Shown: positions 7,326 through 16,192, numbered from the stretch's first letter. The stretch: 64,000 nucleotides of DNA from Actinomycetospora soli (GCF_021026295.1 NZ_JAJNDA010000010.1:62001-126000); one strand, 5' to 3'. The notes: a model not told the origin generated them from the letters alone. Made by a program: numbers and translations.

Positions 7326-9758
7326 GTGACCGTCACCGACGCCCCCGTCACCACCGAGCTCGCCGTCACCGGCATGACCTGTGGCGCCTGCGTGGCCCGG
7401 ATCGAGCGCCGCCTGGGCAAGCTCCCCGGCGTCGAGGCGCAGGTCAACCTGGCGACCGGCCGCGCCCGGGTGACGCACCCCGGCGACGTGGACGTGCTGG
7501 TGCGCACGGTCGAGAAGCTGGGCTTCGGCGCGTCGGTGGTGGGCTCGCCCGTCCCGACCGAAGGGCACCTTCGCTCGATAGACCCGCCCGTGGGCGCCCC
7601 TGATCAGTCCGCCTCCGTGGGCGCCGACCCGACCGAAGGGGCCCTCCGCTCGATAGACCCGACCGAAGGTGCCCTTCGGTCGACCGGGCGGGAGTCCGAC
7701 GACGACGACGCCCGCGACCACGACCCCGAGCTCACCGACCTCAAGCAGCGCGCCCTCGTGTGCCTGGCGTTGTCGGTGCCGGTCATCGCGGTCGCCATGA
7801 ACTACGCCTGGCAGTTCCGGTACTGGCAGTGGTTCTCGCTCGTCCTGGCCGCGCCGGTCGTGTTCTGGGGCGGCTGGCGCTTCCACCGGGCGGCCGCGAA
7901 GCACCTGCGGCACGGGTCGCTGACGATGGACACGCTCGTGTCGGTCGGCGTGCTCGCGGCGTTCGGGTGGTCGGTCTACACGCTGTTCCTCGGCGACGCG
8001 GGGCTCGGCGGCGTACGGCACCGCATCTCGATCATCCCCGGCCCCGACCCGTTCGGCGGCACGCGGACGATCTACCTGGAGACGGCGGTCGCGATCGTCA
8101 CCGCCGTGCTCATCGGGCGCTGGATCGAGCTGCGCGGTCGCCGCAAGGCCCTCACCGACGGGGGTGCCGGCGCCGACGAGCACGCCACCCCCGACGCCCG
8201 CCTGCTGGTGGGGGAGCGGGCGCTGCGGGTGCCGGTCGGGAACGTCGCGACCGGCGACCACGTCGCCGTGCTGCCGGGCGAGACCGTGCCGGTCGACGGC
8301 GTCGTCGAGCACGGCACCGCCACCCTCGACGTCGCCGCCATGACCGGCGAGTCCGTCCCCGTCGACGCTGGCCCCGGCACCCGGGTGCTCGCGGGCACCG
8401 TCGTCGTCAGCGGCCGGCTCGCGGTCCGCGCCACGAGCGTCGGCGAGGACACCCAGTGGGCCCGCCTCACCCGCCGCGTGCAGGACGCCCAGCTCGGCAA
8501 GGCCTCGGTGCAGCGCCTCGCCGACTCGATCGCCGGCCGCTTCGTCCCCGTCGTCATGGTCCTGGCGCTGTACACGCTCGGCTTCTGGTGGTTCGCCGAC
8601 GCCGACCCGGCCTTCGCGGTCGCCGCCGCCATGGCCGTCCTCGTCGTCGCCTGCCCGTGCGCGCTCGGGCTCGCCACGCCGACCGCCCTCGCCGTCGCCT
8701 CGGGCCGCGGCCGCCGGCTCGGCATCCTGCTGCGCGGCCCGCAGGTCCTCGAGACGACGCGGCGGATCGACACCGTCGTCCTCGACAAGACCGGCACCGT
8801 CACCACCGGCCGCATGTCGCTCCGCTCGGACGTCCGGACGGCGGGTGTCGCGGCTCCCGAGGTCTGGCGCCGGGTCGCGGCGCTCGAGGCCGAGGTCGAC
8901 CACCCCGTGGCGCGCGCCCTGGTCGAGGCCGCGCACACCCACCTGCGTGGCAGCGACGCGTCGTTGCTGTCATCCAGTGGCAGGAACGCCGCGTCGTCGA
9001 CCGACGTCGAGGTGCTCGACGGCCTCGGCGTGCGCGGCACGGTCGAGGGCACCCCCGCCGTGATCGGGCGGCGCCGCCTCGTCGGGGAGCTCCCGGCCGA
9101 CCTCGACGCCGCCTTCACCGAGGCCGAGGCCACGGGCGCGACCGCGGTGGTGCTGGCCTGGGCGGACACGCCGCAGGGCGCGCCCGTGCCGCGCGCGGTC
9201 CTCGTCGTCGGGGACACCGTCCGGGAGACCTCGGTCGAGGCGGTCGCCCGGATGCGGGCGATGAAGCTGCGTCCGATGCTGCTCACCGGCGACAACGCGG
9301 AGGCCGCGCACGCCGTGGCCCGCGAGGTCGGGATCGCCCCCGAGGACGTGATCGCGGGCGTGCTGCCGACCGACAAGGCCGACGTGATCGACCGGCTCCG
9401 CGCCGAGGGGCGGGTCGTCGCGATGGTCGGCGACGGGGTCAACGACGCCGCCGCCCTGGCCCGCGCCGATCTCGGCCTCGCGATGGGCACCGGGTCCGCG
9501 CTCGCCGTGGACGCCGGGGACCTCACGCTGGTCGGGGACGACCTCCGGTCGGTCACCGACGCCCTGCGCCTGGCCCGCCGGACGCTCGCGACGATCCGCG
9601 GGAACCTCTTCTGGGCCTTCGTCTACAACGTCGCGGCCCTGCCGCTCGCGGTGTTCGGCCTGCTCAACCCGATGATCGCCGGCGCCGCGATGGGGCTGTC
9701 GAGCATCTTCGTCGTCGGGAACAGCCTGCGGCTGAGGCGCTTCGCTCGTGAGCACTGA
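7326..9758 (+). CDS. copA: Copper-translocating P-type ATPase
   Basis: An 810-residue heavy-metal P1B ATPase, probably exporting Cu(I). The order is: N-terminal HMA domain with GMTCGACV (Cys19, Cys22), eight-helix membrane domain, actuator loop (TGES), membrane CPC site at Cys443-Cys445, phosphorylation site DKTGT at Asp487, and hinge GDGVNDA near 702. The CPC motif marks monovalent copper or silver specificity. GTG is used as start; a TAGCTT box 6 bases before it suggests leaderless initiation. Two unrelated dispersed repeats are inserted in frame, at residues about 77-120 (between the HMA domain and the first helix) and 541-557 (nucleotide-binding domain). Both are places that tolerate extra residues. 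Confidence 0.95.
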   Translation: MTVTDAPVTTELAVTGMTCGACVARIERRLGKLPGVEAQVNLATGRARVTHPGDVDVLVRTVEKLGFGASVVGSPVPTEGHLRSIDPPVGAPDQSASVGADPTEGALRSIDPTEGALRSTGRESDDDDARDHDPELTDLKQRALVCLALSVPVIAVAMNYAWQFRYWQWFSLVLAAPVVFWGGWRFHRAAAKHLRHGSLTMDTLVSVGVLAAFGWSVYTLFLGDAGLGGVRHRISIIPGPDPFGGTRTIYLETAVAIVTAVLIGRWIELRGRRKALTDGGAGADEHATPDARLLVGERALRVPVGNVATGDHVAVLPGETVPVDGVVEHGTATLDVAAMTGESVPVDAGPGTRVLAGTVVVSGRLAVRATSVGEDTQWARLTRRVQDAQLGKASVQRLADSIAGRFVPVVMVLALYTLGFWWFADADPAFAVAAAMAVLVVACPCALGLATPTALAVASGRGRRLGILLRGPQVLETTRRIDTVVLDKTGTVTTGRMSLRSDVRTAGVAAPEVWRRVAALEAEVDHPVARALVEAAHTHLRGSDASLLSSSGRNAASSTDVEVLDGLGVRGTVEGTPAVIGRRRLVGELPADLDAAFTEAEATGATAVVLAWADTPQGAPVPRAVLVVGDTVRETSVEAVARMRAMKLRPMLLTGDNAEAAHAVAREVGIAPEDVIAGVLPTDKADVIDRLRAEGRVVAMVGDGVNDAAALARADLGLAMGTGSALAVDAGDLTLVGDDLRSVTDALRLARRTLATIRGNLFWAFVYNVAALPLAVFGLLNPMIAGAAMGLSSIFVVGNSLRLRRFAREH
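7556..7685 (+). repeat. Dispersed repeat array inside copA
   Basis: Three GACCGAAGG units begin at 7556, 7631 and 7661. Two are followed by TCGATAGACCCG, and GTGGGCGCC occurs twice between them. The same words recur in non-coding DNA at 46237-46353. The translated linker reads PTEGHLRSID, PTEGALRSID and PTEGALRST, a repeat not expected from the P-type ATPase family. Confidence 0.75.
8947..8996 (+). repeat. Hairpin-family repeat copy inside copA
   Basis: GTGGCAGCGACGCGTCGTTG and the following CTGTCATCCAGTGGCAGGAACG closely match the intergenic hairpin at 24940-24996 and share the GTGGCAGGAAC word with 46985-46995. In frame it encodes GSDASLLSSSGRN within the nucleotide-binding domain of CopA. 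Confidence 0.65.
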
Positions 9759-9799
9759 AGGTCGCTAGAGCGACCCTCGATGCTCACGAGCGCGAAGCG
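9738..9799. terminator. Nested inverted repeats between convergent copA and dsbA-like genes
   Basis: An inner hairpin GGTCGCT-AG-AGCGACC (9760-9775) is enclosed by arms CGCTTCGCTCGTGAGCA (9738-9754) and TGCTCACGAGCGCGAAGCG (9781-9799), which match except for a two-base bulge. The copA stop codon lies inside the structure and the dsbA-like stop is 3 bases beyond it, so it probably terminates both transcripts. Confidence 0.7.
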
Positions 9800-9802
9800 C
9801 AC

Positions 9803-10540
9803 CTACAGCGGCGGCGCGACCGCGTCGAGGCGGTCGTCGCCCGGCTGCAGCATCGTCCCGTCCATCACGAGGGCGGGCGTGCCGAAGCTGCCGGTCTTCT
9901 GGTGGCGCAGGTCGGGGTCCTTGGCGGCCTTCGCGAAGTTCGCGGCGACCTGTCCGTCGTGCTTCCCGCTGCGCACGCAGTCGGCGTAGCCCGGGCCGGC
10001 GCCGAGCCGGGTGCCGAGGTCGACGAGCTGCTCGGCGGTGTAGCCGGTGCCGCCCTCCTCGGGCTGCGCGGTGTAGAGGCTGACGTGGAGGTCGGGGAAG
10101 ATCCCGTTCTCCGCGCCGCAGAGCAGCGCGTTGCCGCCGAGCGTGGAGTAGCCCGCGGGCTGCGAGCGCTGGTCGAGCATGTTCACGAGGTGGTAGCGGA
10201 CGCGCAGCTTGCCCTCGGCGACGACCTTCGCGATCCGCGCGCCGCCCCGGGACTCGAACGACTGGCACGCCGGGCACAGCGCGTCCTCGTACACGTCGAG
10301 GGTGTGCGGCGCGGAGCGGCCCGCGACGACCACGCCCTCGTCCACGACCGTCGGGAACGGTGCGCCCGCCCGGGAGATCGGGATCGACCCGGCCGGGGTC
10401 GCCGGGTCCACCGTGCCGACGGTGCGCTGCGTGAACACCACGCCGCCGATCACCACGGCCAGCACCGCCACGACGACGATGCCGACGACCATCGGCGTCC
10501 GCGACCGTCGCCGCTCCGACACCCCCGCGCGCTCGCTCAT
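9803..10540 (-). CDS. Membrane-anchored DsbA-like thioredoxin-fold protein
   Basis: A 245-residue protein with a single N-terminal membrane anchor (about residues 16-36) and an extracytoplasmic thioredoxin-like domain of the DsbA/DSBA_2 type. The active site is CPAC at 89-92 (YEDALCPACQSFE), and a cis-Pro loop GTPAL lies near 218. It probably introduces disulfide bonds into exported proteins and is re-oxidised by the VKOR-like protein encoded nearby. It is on the same strand as, and 101 bases downstream of, the CopD/CtaG gene, so it may be read from the same promoter. Confidence 0.85.
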   Translation of the reverse strand: MSERAGVSERRRSRTPMVVGIVVVAVLAVVIGGVVFTQRTVGTVDPATPAGSIPISRAGAPFPTVVDEGVVVAGRSAPHTLDVYEDALCPACQSFESRGGARIAKVVAEGKLRVRYHLVNMLDQRSQPAGYSTLGGNALLCGAENGIFPDLHVSLYTAQPEEGGTGYTAEQLVDLGTRLGAGPGYADCVRSGKHDGQVAANFAKAAKDPDLRHQKTGSFGTPALVMDGTMLQPGDDRLDAVAPPL

Positions 10541-10641
10541 GTGCGCGACAACGACCGGGCGGGGCCGTCGGCCGAGGGGTTCCCGACGGCGGGTCCGACG
10601 CGCGGTCGGGTCGCTGCGGTCAGCGGCGGCTCACCGTCGGC

Positions 10642-12543
10642 TCAGCGACGTCCCCGCGCGAGGTCCGCGAGCATCGCGTTGTACGCGGTGAGCTCGGCGT
10701 CGCCGTCCCGGTCGGCGCGGCGGTCGTGCCGCTCGCCCTCGATCCGGTCGTGCCGCGACCACTGGATCAGCAGCGCGATGATCACGACGACGAGCGGCAC
10801 CTCGCCCGCGGCCCACGCGATGCCGCCGCCGAGGGACTGGTCGCGGAGCAGGTCCGGCACCCAGGGCAGGGCGAGGTCGCCGTAGAACCGCTGCCCGATC
10901 ACGGTGTCGGCGCCCAGCAGGGCGACCCCGAAGAACGCGTGGAACGGCATCGAGGCGAGCAGCAGGGCCAGCCGGGCGACGTGCGGGAGCGGCCGCGGGG
11001 AGCGGTCGACCCCGATGATCGGCCAGAAGAAGAGGTAGCCGGAGGCCATGAAGTGCAGGTACATCAGCTGGTGCGCCCAGTGGTACGGCAGCGCGGCCTC
11101 GTAGATCGGCGAGAAGTACAGCGCGTAGAACGAGCCGACGAACACGACCAGCGAGACCACGGGGTGGGTCAGGACCCGCGACACCGGTGAGGCGATGAGC
11201 GAGAGCAGCCAGTCGCGCGGCCCCGGCGGCTCCTCCCCGGCGGGCAGGGCACGCAGCGCGAGCGTGACCGGACCGCCGAGCACCAGCAGGATCGGCACCA
11301 GCATCGACAGCAGCATGTGGCTGCCCATGTGCACGCTGAACTGGGCCATCGCGTACTCGCCGAAGCCGCTCGTCGTCGTCCACACGAGCAGCGCGCAGCC
11401 GCCGAGCCAGGCGGCGGTGCGACCCGGCGGCCACGTGTCGCCGCGGCGTCGCAACCGCAGCACACCGGCGACGTAGAGCCCGGCGAGCGCCAGCGCCAGC
11501 ACGTCGAGGAGCACGCTGAACCGGCCCGGCGCGAGCAGGGTCAGCACCGTCGGGGGCCCGGGCAGCTCGAACCCGATGAGCGTCTCCTGGGCGCTGGCGG
11601 GTCGCAGCAGCCCGGGTGGCAGCCCGGCCGCGAGCAGGCCGGTGACGGCCGTGCCCGCGGCGACCAGGGCCGCCGTCGGGAAGAACGCGCCGCGGAGGTG
11701 GACCAGGAACGCGGCGGCGACCAGCACGAGCTGGGCGAGCGCGAGCCACCCGTAGAGCGTGGTCCAGCCGTCGCGGACGAGGTACGCCGCGACGATCGCC
11801 AGGCCGGCGAGCGCGACCGGGCCGCACACCAGGCCCGCGCGGCGGGCGCGTCGGCGCACGACGTCGGCGTACGGGTGGCCCTGCGCCAGGTGCCCGGAGG
11901 CCGTCGCCGCCACCCCGAGCCACACCGCGAGGGCGAGGGCGGCGAGGACGGCGGCGTCGGTCGCGATGTCGTGGCCCGCGCCGACGCTCGCGACGACGCC
12001 GGTGGCCACCGGGGCGACCACCGCGAGCGCCGCCGGGGCGAGGGCCCCCACCGCGGAGCGCCAGGAGAACGTCACCCGGCACATCACGGCGACGACGGCC
12101 GCGGCGACCGCGCTGACCAGCAGCCCGGCGGGCTCCTCGAGGGCGCCCAGCGAGGCGAGGAAGGCGTCGGGCAGCGAGAGGACGCGCGGATCGCCGCCGG
12201 TCCCGACGATGACCGTCAGCGGGACGAGGACGGACGCCGCCACCGCCCAGACGGCGGCGACCAGGCCCACCCGCCGCACGGCGACGTAGGCGTGCGCGGA
12301 CAGCTTCGCCCCGCCGTCCCGGCCCGGGAGCACCGCGACGGCCGCGACGAGCCCGCCCAGCGTGAACCCGGCGGCGAGGGCGACGACCATCCGCACGAGC
12401 GGGGTCGCGATCCGCAGGCCCTCGTCCGGCGTCGACACCCCGAGGGCACGGAACGGTGTGTCCCCGACCCCTCCGACGACGAGCACCACCGCGACGACGG
12501 CGAGGACGAGCCCAGCACCCGTCGTCAGGAACCGACGTGCCAC
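10642..12543 (-). CDS. CopD-like / CtaG (Caa3) fusion, copper handling and cytochrome c oxidase assembly
   Basis: A 633-residue polytopic membrane protein. The N-terminal half has about nine helices of the CopD/YcnJ type; the C-terminal half is the CtaG_Caa3 domain, with GEYAMAQFSVHMGSHMLLSM, LPYHWAHQLMYLHF and SMPFHAFFGVALL supplying conserved His and Met residues likely to bind copper. Such fusions are common in actinobacteria and are thought to deliver copper to cytochrome oxidase. The GTG start at 12543 is chosen because GAGGAGG lies 9 bases upstream; an ATG 45 bases earlier would run through the dyad at 12560-12578. Divergent from the DUF5134 gene. Confidence 0.85.
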   Translation of the reverse strand: MARRFLTTGAGLVLAVVAVVLVVGGVGDTPFRALGVSTPDEGLRIATPLVRMVVALAAGFTLGGLVAAVAVLPGRDGGAKLSAHAYVAVRRVGLVAAVWAVAASVLVPLTVIVGTGGDPRVLSLPDAFLASLGALEEPAGLLVSAVAAAVVAVMCRVTFSWRSAVGALAPAALAVVAPVATGVVASVGAGHDIATDAAVLAALALAVWLGVAATASGHLAQGHPYADVVRRRARRAGLVCGPVALAGLAIVAAYLVRDGWTTLYGWLALAQLVLVAAAFLVHLRGAFFPTAALVAAGTAVTGLLAAGLPPGLLRPASAQETLIGFELPGPPTVLTLLAPGRFSVLLDVLALALAGLYVAGVLRLRRRGDTWPPGRTAAWLGGCALLVWTTTSGFGEYAMAQFSVHMGSHMLLSMLVPILLVLGGPVTLALRALPAGEEPPGPRDWLLSLIASPVSRVLTHPVVSLVVFVGSFYALYFSPIYEAALPYHWAHQLMYLHFMASGYLFFWPIIGVDRSPRPLPHVARLALLLASMPFHAFFGVALLGADTVIGQRFYGDLALPWVPDLLRDQSLGGGIAWAAGEVPLVVVIIALLIQWSRHDRIEGERHDRRADRDGDAELTAYNAMLADLARGRR

Positions 12544-12559
12544 GACCGGCGACCTCCTC

Positions 12560-12578
12560 GTACGACACCCTGTCGTAC
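12560..12578. promoter_or_regulatory. Perfect dyad just upstream of the CopD/CtaG start
   Basis: GTACGACA-CCC-TGTCGTAC: 8-bp arms and a 3-base centre, 17 bases before the GTG. The form resembles operators of BlaI/MecI/CopY-type repressors (ACA..TGT dyads), which often control copper or M56-peptidase gene pairs in actinobacteria. No such repressor gene is in this window, so the assignment is inference. Confidence 0.5.
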
Positions 12579-12688
12579 CAGTGTCCACCAGGGCCGCGGG
12601 GGTTCACAGCGCGGAGGGCCTCCGCGAAGCTGAGAGGACCTGAACGCCTCGTACGGTCACAGGGACACGACCCGCTGGGAGGACCGCC

Positions 12689-13372
12689 GTGGTGGAAGGT
12701 TGGACGGGAGTCGCGATCGCGACGCTCTTCGTCCTGACGACGGCGCTGTGCGGGCTCTCGCTCGGCGCCCACGGCGCCCGGCGCAGCCGACGCCTCGCCG
12801 CGGCGGAGGCGAACCACGTCGTCATGGGCGTGGCGATGATCCTCATGGCGGCGCCGCTGACCGCCGACCTCGTGGTGCCGGGCGTCGGCGTCCTCGTCTT
12901 CGGCGTGGCCGCGGCGGGCTGGCTCGGGGTGCTGCTCACCGCGCGCCTGCTCGACGAGCCGCTGGGCTCGGTGATCGGGCGCGACCGCTGCACCGGCCAC
13001 CCGGTGCACCTGCTGCTGGTGAACGCCGCGATGGTCGCGATGTACGTGGCGATGCTGCCCGGCGGTGGCCACGCGCACGGCACGCACGAGATGCCGGGCA
13101 TGGCCGTGCCGGAGACGCCGGCGCCGGGGATCACGCCGGTGCCGGTGGTGGCGGGGCTGCTCGCGCTCTACCTCGTCGGGCACGCGATCGCGACGGCGGT
13201 CGTGGTCGTCCGCCGCGCGCCGTGCCACGAGGCCGCGCCGCTCGAGCCCACCGACGGCCCCGTCGCCGTCGCCGCGCGGCCGGTCCGGGTCCTCGCGCAC
13301 GGCCGGGTGCAGCTCGTCGGGCAGGCCGGGATGGGCGTGGCGATGGCCGCGATGCTGCTACTCGGGGTCTGA
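12689..13372 (+). CDS. DUF5134-type membrane protein
   Basis: A 227-residue protein with about six predicted transmembrane helices and an extracytoplasmic loop rich in His and Met (GGGHAHGTHEMPGMAV, residues about 126-141) that looks suited to binding copper. This matches actinobacterial DUF5134 proteins, whose function is not established but which commonly sit beside copper genes. The GTG start has GGGAGGA 6 bases upstream; a second GTG is the next codon. Divergent from the CopD/CtaG gene. Its last 15 bases overlap the end of the convergent XRE regulator gene. Confidence 0.75.
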   Translation: MVEGWTGVAIATLFVLTTALCGLSLGAHGARRSRRLAAAEANHVVMGVAMILMAAPLTADLVVPGVGVLVFGVAAAGWLGVLLTARLLDEPLGSVIGRDRCTGHPVHLLLVNAAMVAMYVAMLPGGGHAHGTHEMPGMAVPETPAPGITPVPVVAGLLALYLVGHAIATAVVVVRRAPCHEAAPLEPTDGPVAVAARPVRVLAHGRVQLVGQAGMGVAMAAMLLLGV

Positions 13373-14116
13373 CGGGCCGTAGACCACGAGCGTCAGGTCG
13401 GGGCGCTCGGCGGGGTGCAGGGCGGTGTGGGTCAGCGTGACCACCGTCCCGTCGGGACGCCGGACGCGTTTGGTGCCCGAGCGGTCGTCGCGCACGTCCT
13501 GGCGGTCCCACCAGCGGGCGGCCTCGGCCGACGTCTCCCGCAGCCGCGTCACGACCTCGGCGATCCGCCCGTCGTCGGGATGGCGGGCGCTCGCGGCGCG
13601 CAGGCGGGCGAGGACGCCGAGCTCGACCTCCTCCCGGTCGGGCAGCACCTCGCCCGCCGTCGGGTCGGTGAACACCCACAGGGCGACGTTGGGCGTCATG
13701 CCGCGGAAGAGCGTCCGGGCCGTCGCGTTCAGGGCGAGCACGTCGAAGCTCGCGGCCGTGACGTAGGCCGGGCGCGGGTCGAGCGCGTCGACGAGGTCGG
13801 CGAGGGCCGGGTCGACCCGCTCCGGCCCGGCGGGCGGGCCGTCGGGGACGAGCCCGGCGAGGCGGAACAGGTGGTCGCGCTCGTCGTCGGTGAGGCCGAG
13901 CGTCCCGGCGATGGCGCCCAGCACCTGGGCGGACGGCCGGACCGGGCGGCCCTGCTCGAGGAACGTGTACCAGCTGGTGCTCACGCCGGAGACCAACGCG
14001 ACCTCCTCCCGGCGCAGCCCGGGCGTGCGGCGCCGCCCGCCGGCGGGGAGCCCGAGCTCGTCGGGGGAGCGGCGCTCGCGACGGTGGCGCAGGAAGGCGC
14101 CCAGCTGGGCGGTCAC
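13358..14116 (-). CDS. XRE-family regulator with MmyB-like ligand domain
   Basis: A 252-residue protein. Residues about 1-75 form a Cro/C1-type helix-turn-helix (TPGLRREEVALVSGVSTSWY, LEQGRPVRPSAQVL), and the rest is the MmyB-like ligand-binding domain (MLTR_LBD), seen in DLFRLAGL-like and WVFTDPTAGEVL segments. Members of this group usually repress one adjacent, divergently transcribed oxidoreductase gene, which is what follows here. The start is a GTG at 14116. The intergenic region holds a GGTACC-TCC-GGTACC dyad, a candidate operator. The inducer is unknown. Confidence 0.85.
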   Translation of the reverse strand: MTAQLGAFLRHRRERRSPDELGLPAGGRRRTPGLRREEVALVSGVSTSWYTFLEQGRPVRPSAQVLGAIAGTLGLTDDERDHLFRLAGLVPDGPPAGPERVDPALADLVDALDPRPAYVTAASFDVLALNATARTLFRGMTPNVALWVFTDPTAGEVLPDREEVELGVLARLRAASARHPDDGRIAEVVTRLRETSAEAARWWDRQDVRDDRSGTKRVRRPDGTVVTLTHTALHPAERPDLTLVVYGPSDPE

Positions 14117-14117
14117 G

Positions 14118-14132
14118 GGTACCTCCGGTACC
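14118..14132. promoter_or_regulatory. GGTACC dyad between XRE regulator and reductase
   Basis: GGTACC-TCC-GGTACC starts 2 bases upstream of the regulator start codon, in the 67-base divergent intergenic region; a related GGATACCAGG follows at 14148-14157. The position suits autorepression plus control of the reductase. Confidence 0.45.
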
Positions 14133-14183
14133 AGGATGAGCGGCGGATGGATACCAGGCTAGTCGCGGCGCAGGGTCGGGGAC

Positions 14184-15248
14184 ATGCGCGCATGGATGCT
14201 CGACGAACCCGGGGCCGCCCTCCGCCTGGCCGAGGTGCCGGACCCGACGCCGCGACCCGACGGAGTGCTGCTCGAGGTGCTCGCCGTCCACGTCCCGGCC
14301 TACACCGACGTCGTCACCCAGGCCGGGCCGCGGGGCGGGGTGCCGACCCCGCTCGTCCTCGGGGTCGGCGGCGTCGGCCGGGTGGTCGCGGTCGGGGAGG
14401 ACGTGTTCGGCGTGACAATCGGCGACGTCGTGGCGCACAGCGGGCTGCTCGGCTCGGACGACGTCGTGGCGCCGGAGGAGTTCCTCACCGGCTGGACCGG
14501 GATCGGCGGCCGCGGCGAGCGGACCCCGACGATCGCGGCGATGCAGGACCGGTGGCGCGACGGGACCTTCGCGGAGCGGGTCCTCGTCCCGGCGGCGGCC
14601 GTGGTGCGGCTGCCGGGCGCGACGGGAGCACCGCACGAGGCGCTGCTGGGCTGGTTCGCCGTCGCGGCCGAGGCGCTCGACCGGGCCGAGCTGCAGGCCG
14701 GACACGAGGTCGCGGTGCTCGGGGCGACCGGCCAGCTCGGGACGGCGGGCGTGCACCTGGCGCTGGCGCGGGGCGCCTCGCGGGTGGTGGCGGTCGGGCG
14801 CGACGTCGACCTGCTGGCGGGCCTGGCCGGCCTCGACGCCCGGGTGCGGGCGGTGCGGCTCGCGGACCGGGCGGCGACGACGGCGGCGATCGGCGAGGTC
14901 GACGTCGTGCTCGACGCGCTCGGCCCGGTGCCGAGCGCGGAGCCCACGCTGGCGGGCCTCGACGCGGTACGTCCGTGCGGGGCGATGGTGCTGGTCGGCG
15001 GGGTGCGGGAGGACCTGGTGATCCCGTACGGGTTGCTGATGCGGCGGCGGTTGCGGCTGCTCGGCTCGTGGATGTTCCGCCGCGAGACGCTGCTGCGGGT
15101 GTGGCGACAGGCCGCGGCGGGGGTGCTCGACCTGGGATCGCTGCCGGTGCGCGTCGTCGGCCTCGGCGACCCGACGGCGGCGGTGGACCTGGCGGCGCGG
15201 ACCGGGGGATCGGGCTTCGTCGTGCTGGTGCCCGGCCTGACCACGTAG
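14184..15248 (+). CDS. MDR-superfamily (zinc-less) NAD(P)-dependent oxidoreductase
   Basis: A 354-residue medium-chain dehydrogenase/reductase. It has a GroES-like N-terminal half and a Rossmann half with the nucleotide loop VLGATGQLGTAGVHLA near residues 190-205. The catalytic zinc Cys/His of true alcohol dehydrogenases are absent (VPAYTDVVTQAG replaces the Cys-containing segment), and the structural Cys cluster is missing. Reduction of a quinone, enone or aldehyde is therefore more likely than alcohol oxidation. It is divergently paired with the MmyB-type regulator, its likely controller. Confidence 0.8.
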   Translation: MRAWMLDEPGAALRLAEVPDPTPRPDGVLLEVLAVHVPAYTDVVTQAGPRGGVPTPLVLGVGGVGRVVAVGEDVFGVTIGDVVAHSGLLGSDDVVAPEEFLTGWTGIGGRGERTPTIAAMQDRWRDGTFAERVLVPAAAVVRLPGATGAPHEALLGWFAVAAEALDRAELQAGHEVAVLGATGQLGTAGVHLALARGASRVVAVGRDVDLLAGLAGLDARVRAVRLADRAATTAAIGEVDVVLDALGPVPSAEPTLAGLDAVRPCGAMVLVGGVREDLVIPYGLLMRRRLRLLGSWMFRRETLLRVWRQAAAGVLDLGSLPVRVVGLGDPTAAVDLAARTGGSGFVVLVPGLTT

Positions 15249-15309
15249 GTCTGGAACGGCCGTGTGTGGTGCGTGGCAATCCTGTGCACCAGACACGGCA
15301 TTCGTCGAC

Positions 15310-16189
15310 CTAGGGAGTCGGGAGGTGCATCCCGGTCGGCTCCGGGAAGGGCGTGCCGAGCAGGAGGGCGTCGTGTTCCCGCACCCACGCCAGCAGCCGA
15401 TCGCGCGTCCGGCGGGCCTGCGCCGGGTCGACGTCGACGCAGCTGCCGATCTCCGGGTGCCGCAACTGCACCGGGTGGTGCACGGCGTCGCCGCTGATCA
15501 GCGCGGTCTCGTCCCCCGAGCGCAGCTCGACCGACACATGCCCGGGCGTGTGGCCCGGCGTCGGGACGAGGCGGACCTCCGAGGTGAGCGCGAGCCCGTC
15601 ATCGGGAACGTCCGGCGTGTCGAGCAGGCCGGCGTCGCGGACCGGCAGCACCGAGTCGGCGATCATCTGCGCCCGGGCCGGCTCGAGCTCGACCGACGTC
15701 CAGTACCCACTCGGCCGCCGGGGCGAGGTGGCGGACGCCGGGGAAGGTCGGGACCCAGGCGCCGTCGACCAGGGTCGTGTTCCACCCGACGTGGTCGGCG
15801 TGCACATGGGTCATGACGACGAGGTCGACCGCTCCCGGGCCGAAGCCGGCCGCCTCGGCGTGGGCGAACCAGTCCGTGTCGAGGTCGTGCCACGCCGGGT
15901 TCGCGCGCTGCTTGTGGTTCCCCACCGCGGTGTCGACGAGGATGCGACGCCCCTCCGACTCCACGGCGAACGAGTGCGTGGCGAGGCGGAGGGACCCGTC
16001 GTCGTGTCGGAAGGTCGGCGCGAGCTCGGCGGCCTGTTCGGGCGTGACGTCGGGCAGCAGCCACGTGGCGGGCGGCGGCGGGAGGATCGCCTCGTCGATC
16101 CGGTGGACGACGACGTCACCGATCTGCCAGCTGCGCGTGGGTCGACGCCAACGCAGAGTTCTTTGCTTCAGCGGCGGGGCTACGGTCAT
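15310..16189 (-). pseudogene. MBL-fold metallo-hydrolase, frameshifted
   Basis: Two reading frames together give one metallo-beta-lactamase-fold hydrolase of about 292 residues. The first runs from ATG 16189 and holds the metal motif THVHADH (HxHxDH); the second ends at 15310 and holds TPGHTPGHVSVEL and SGDAVHHP, the later metal ligands. The frames join near 15706-15708, where one extra G in a GGG run breaks an expected EW-YW segment. Removing one base restores a continuous family-length protein. It is either a recent pseudogene or a sequencing error. The ATG has AGGGGA upstream. Its start codon is only 3 bases from that of the divergent hydrolase. Confidence 0.8.
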
Positions 16190-16192
16190 GCC

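Noticed and set aside
5874-8942. Very long open frame on the minus strand opposite the VKOR and copA genes
   Set aside because: It is the acetyltransferase frame extended upstream by high-GC sequence; only the part from 6353 downward shows a protein family, the rest is an Arg/Gly/Asp-rich shadow.
10631-13300. 889-codon frame overlapping the CopD/CtaG gene
   Set aside because: No membrane helices or family motifs; the parallel frame ending at 10642 has both.
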